Below are positions 61,009-64,000 of a DNA stretch of 64,000 nucleotides, piece by piece. The notes below the pieces were generated by a model. That model saw nothing but the letters and a program-made list of their open reading frames with translations, had not been told where the DNA came from and ran no database searches. Position numbers and translations under genes: made by a program. This DNA is from Butyriboletus loyo (taxonomy: Eukaryota > Basidiomycota > Agaricomycetes > Boletales > Boletaceae): assembly GCA_038093515.1 (NCBI GenBank), contig JBBPSI010000072.1, positions 52,284-116,283 on the forward strand. Reading direction: 5' to 3'. Numbering within the stretch: the stretch's first letter is position 1; each line of letters starts with the position of its first letter.

Positions 61009-61663
61009 CTGAGCGATGGAACGCGCTCCGTGATTTTACGAGGGCCCTCGTGCTACACGCCACCAGTGCGAGACTCGGTCGCATGCCAGTGGTGGAGCGG
61101 GGACGAACTAAATACGAACACGTGAACGGCAACTCGCTACCCGGAGCTGTTGAAACGAGTAAAACAGTCGACGATCAGATCAGATCAGTCCGCTGCGCTG
61201 GAGGAGGACACGAGAAGCCACATCACCTACGACCTACGACAAGACATCTCGCGGTTGGAGACTCGGATTTCCAGTGAGGAAGGGAAAATAGGATCTCACT
61301 GGCAGTCAGTCGTTCCGAGATGCAATCACGGTCGCCAAGAAGAGGAGTCGGAACGTCTGAACTTGGTAGGTCGCGCAGTAATGTGGCGCTCACGGCCGTC
61401 TTTCATATCAGGAACAAAAAGGATGAGACACTCCAGGTAATCTGAGCCCAATCGGAGGCAACGAGACTCATTCCGAGACCAGTCTGGTAACCGAAGAGCT
61501 AATTGACGACCATCACTTAGCTTATATAGTGTAACCATTTACGGACGCTTTCACTGTGTCTGCCGAAGTATATACAAAATCATAGTGGGAGAAAGAACAC
61601 GGGAAGGGCTGCAAAAGAGATGATGAATCCTCTGCCAACACTTAGCAACGAGCATGTCGTCAA
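61009..61663. other. Upstream of hypothetical gene / downstream of DUF3638 gene
   Basis: A minus frame at 61326-61538 (MVTLYKLSDGRQLALRLPDW) lies just downstream of a TATATAA-like word and could be a 5' exon of the hypothetical gene, but the join could not be shown. Confidence 0.3.
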
Positions 61664-64000
61664 TCAGCACGTAGACGTTGTTGCCGATGTAGGCGGGTTG
61701 TGACCAGACACCGCCAACGTTGGCTGCTCAAAGTCTTTCTCTGTTAGTTTCTGGCCTCGAAGAATTTTACCCATGTGTGTCTGTGCAAAGGGCTTCCCTC
61801 GGTTCCGAATAGCAAGTAGTGCCCACACGGAGGGCAGCGGTGAACTCGAAAACCTGATTTCGTTCTCTTCGAAACTACCAGGGATGTCGAACAGATTCCA
61901 CCGCACTACTGTATCGTTCGGCGAATCCTTCGTAGGCACGTCGAGGAAACCACATAGCCGGAGGTACGATGCATAGTCTCTGAGATACAGCTGCCCAGCG
62001 AACACGTTGAGCTGGTCGATCAGGGCCCAAGGTGGTGTCCACTTGGAGGGAAGGGGAGGGATCGAGTAAAGTCTGAGATCGTCGGATGGTTTCATTCTCT
62101 GCGATGTGCGTGGTGCATACACATGTAGGTGAACATATTCGCTAGCCCTGATATCTGGCATCAAGTGGTCAGCCTCGAATGGGCTCAGGAGAACGAGTAG
62201 TTGGTCCCGGTCATTCAGGTTGTTACGAGAGAGAATCCACTCGACAGGTCGAAGATATTGATCCATCGTCCCTAGAGTGGACTCGGACTCGATCGTCCTG
62301 CAGAAATCCGCCGTGGTCAAGATAAATGGACTCCAGACATCTGCATCACGAGTAACTACCGAGCTCTTTTCGAGAGTTGTGAAGATGGGATGAAAAGCAC
62401 TACTCGTGTGCAACGGAGGAATGTCGCCAGTCTTCACGAATTTGATGACGTCTGAATGAAGGTAATGTTGCGCCGGGTTTGCCCAGGGAGGCAGCTCCAC
62501 CTCTCGTTCGCGCTCCTGCTCACGGTTCACCTCACGTTCTTGTTCCTCTTCCATCTGTGCGCTGGGAAGCGATAGGACTCCAAGATCTTTGCACCGTTGG
62601 CGGATCTGGGGATCTAACGTCGACAAAGTACGCGACGCGTTTTCAGTTTCGCGGGGTTCATAGAGATCAGCGAGCGATTTGACTTCTGGCTGAAGCCATG
62701 CATCCGACAGCTCATTTGGCCCGAGCTCATTGCTGCAAAAACGAGACCAAGCGGAGGATCTCGAATTATGACTCATGCCTTGCTGTGCCCAGTAGGGAGC
62801 CCGCTGCTGAATGTCGGTCCACGTCTCGCGTATTGCCCAACATAGAATGTCGGCGGTAGCAATTCGGGTGTTCGGATCGTTTTTACCGACCACAGCACGG
62901 ATGCTCCGATCAATCTCGAGCGGCGCAAAAAACATGACTGAGTGACCATGACCCAGCTTGCGCATCCGCATACAACCTGAAACCCAGGAGCGTGTCAGAT
63001 TCATCCATTGAATCACGCTGCCAGAACAAACCTTGCACCAGATGATCTTTTGTCACCTTCGGACCTAGTGTGACCGCTGCTCGGGACCCGATGGGCAGTT
63101 TGATGTCAGTACCCCTCGTGTGCGCATGATCCAGATAGACGACACAACGGTCTAACTGCTGAGAAAGTGAAGATAATAGCATTGGTTGGGTGGCGCCGCT
63201 TTTTGTGAGTATCATCAATTCATCATTCTCGTTGAAATAGACGGTGCCAGCAGTATCGGCGGGGGCAATGTCAAGCCATGCTTTAGCCACCTGGAGATTC
63301 GAAAAATCAAGGATTTGTGCACCAACATCCAGCAAAACACGAATGTCGGGCTGTTGCGCGACCACAATTTGAAGGAATTCAAGCGTAGTCGGTCGTTTTC
63401 CACTCTTGCGAGTTACCATATAAGAGTCATTTTCGGGCTGGAGAATATATGCGAGAACCCTGGCATTGGTTCCCTGCTGGTGATCGAGGTCGCATTGAAC
63501 GACGGATGTGGGTAACAGCCATTGAGCATCGTTCGTACCCGAAAAGCCTGATGCTTCATTCAGTGACCGAATTGAACAACATTCAGGATCACTCACCGGA
63601 TATGACCTTTTCCCGCTTCTCCGCCAAATCCCAGCTGGAAACAGAGAGTTTCCAAGAAAATTCTTTCGCTTCCTTTGGGAATACCACTCGCGAGAGGTAG
63701 AAATCTATGGCCGCATGATTCCGAGTGAAAAGCGGGAATATGAGCTTGTCCCATTGCTCTGATGACTTGAGATTGATCCCATCGAGTTTCTGAAGCGAGT
63801 CGGGCACGAACTCTCTATCATACTCTTTCACCCAAACTGCATACTCTGTGGATGGGTTTTCCTGGTCGAGTAACATTTCGAATGAACCTCTGAGCTGCTC
63901 CGCACTGAGGCCGGTATAATAGTAAGATAAGCATGTGAGAATGATGGTGATGTCTGGATGGCCGAACTGGGTGTTGGGTGCTGGCAAATCTTTGGCCCGA
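61664..64000 (-). CDS. DUF3638/DUF3645-type giant protein, C-terminal part (partial)
   Basis: Runs off the right edge, so only about the last 700 residues are seen. From the edge leftward: GHPDITIILTCLSYYYTGLS, WDKLIFPLFTRNHAAIDFYL, SGTNDAQWLLPTSVVQCDLD, RVLLDVGAQILDFSNLQVAK, VVYLDHAHTRGTDIKLPIGS, TLGPKVTKDHLVQG, and CMRMRKLGHGHSVMFFAPLE. Then come a Glu/Arg-rich low-complexity stretch (REQEREREVELPPWANPAQH) and a distinct C-terminal region. These blocks are the conserved core of very large (about 3000-residue) fungal DUF3638 proteins, often listed as ubiquitin hydrolase-like; that activity is not established to my knowledge. Two introns keep frame: about 62978-63031 and about 63550-63600. 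Stop at 61664. Confidence 0.85.

Overview
The window is nuclear DNA of a filamentous basidiomycete, almost certainly an Agaricomycete. Genes are split by many 45-60 nt GT-AG introns. They include typical Agaricomycete families (DUF6534 and rhodopsin-like membrane proteins, a DUF3638 giant protein, a DASH subunit) alongside fungal housekeeping genes. I cannot name the genus. No rRNA, tRNA, CRISPR or prokaryotic features were seen.

Bases 1-7000 are an AT-rich, CpG-poor transposon graveyard. It holds a decayed DNA-transposon gene (similar to Plavaka-type transposases), a decayed DUF6698-like gene, and four solo LTRs of three families. Each LTR is bounded by its own exact 5-bp target duplication, and two of them split the DUF6698 gene. 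From about 7000 the base composition changes abruptly. A broken biotin-carboxylase (urea amidolyase-like) gene and a probably broken rhodopsin-like gene follow.

Bases 10000-24720 are a compact gene block. It encodes the ribosome-assembly GTPase NUG1, a small single-pass membrane protein, the PAP phosphatase MET22/HAL2, a cytochrome P450, mitochondrial HSP60, farnesyl diphosphate synthase ERG20, an acidic low-complexity protein and a GPI-type chitin deacetylase. Bases 24.7-29.9 kb are gene-poor and contain a 1.4 kb inverted-repeat pair. A DUF6534 membrane protein and FAP7 (adenylate kinase 6) follow, tail to tail. Then come two tandem paralogous GT2 polysaccharide-synthase-like genes (33.5-42.2 kb).

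Bases 42.2-46.6 kb are mostly non-coding and include a GC-rich sister of the repeat at 5.75-6.5 kb. Next are a KRE6/SKN1-type beta-glucan synthesis protein (46.7-48.8 kb), a small Tc1/mariner-like MITE, a tandem duplication, another multi-pass membrane protein (51.7-53.2 kb), the DASH subunit SPC19, mitochondrial EF-G (MEF1), a possible small gene, and the C-terminal part of a DUF3638 protein running off the right edge. Several genes point to cell-wall biology (chitin deacetylase, two GT2 enzymes, KRE6-like), but they are scattered rather than an obvious cluster.

The most unusual signals are tiny exons. The chitin deacetylase frame can only be kept open, with the family sequence preserved, by a 2-nt exon between two 46-nt introns. 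The KRE6-like gene uses a 7-nt exon and the P450 a 14-nt exon. The window also shows a GGTCTGTGCAC box shared by the promoter regions of all four solo LTRs, and a heat-shock-element-like palindrome inside a small palindromic repeat upstream of HSP60.
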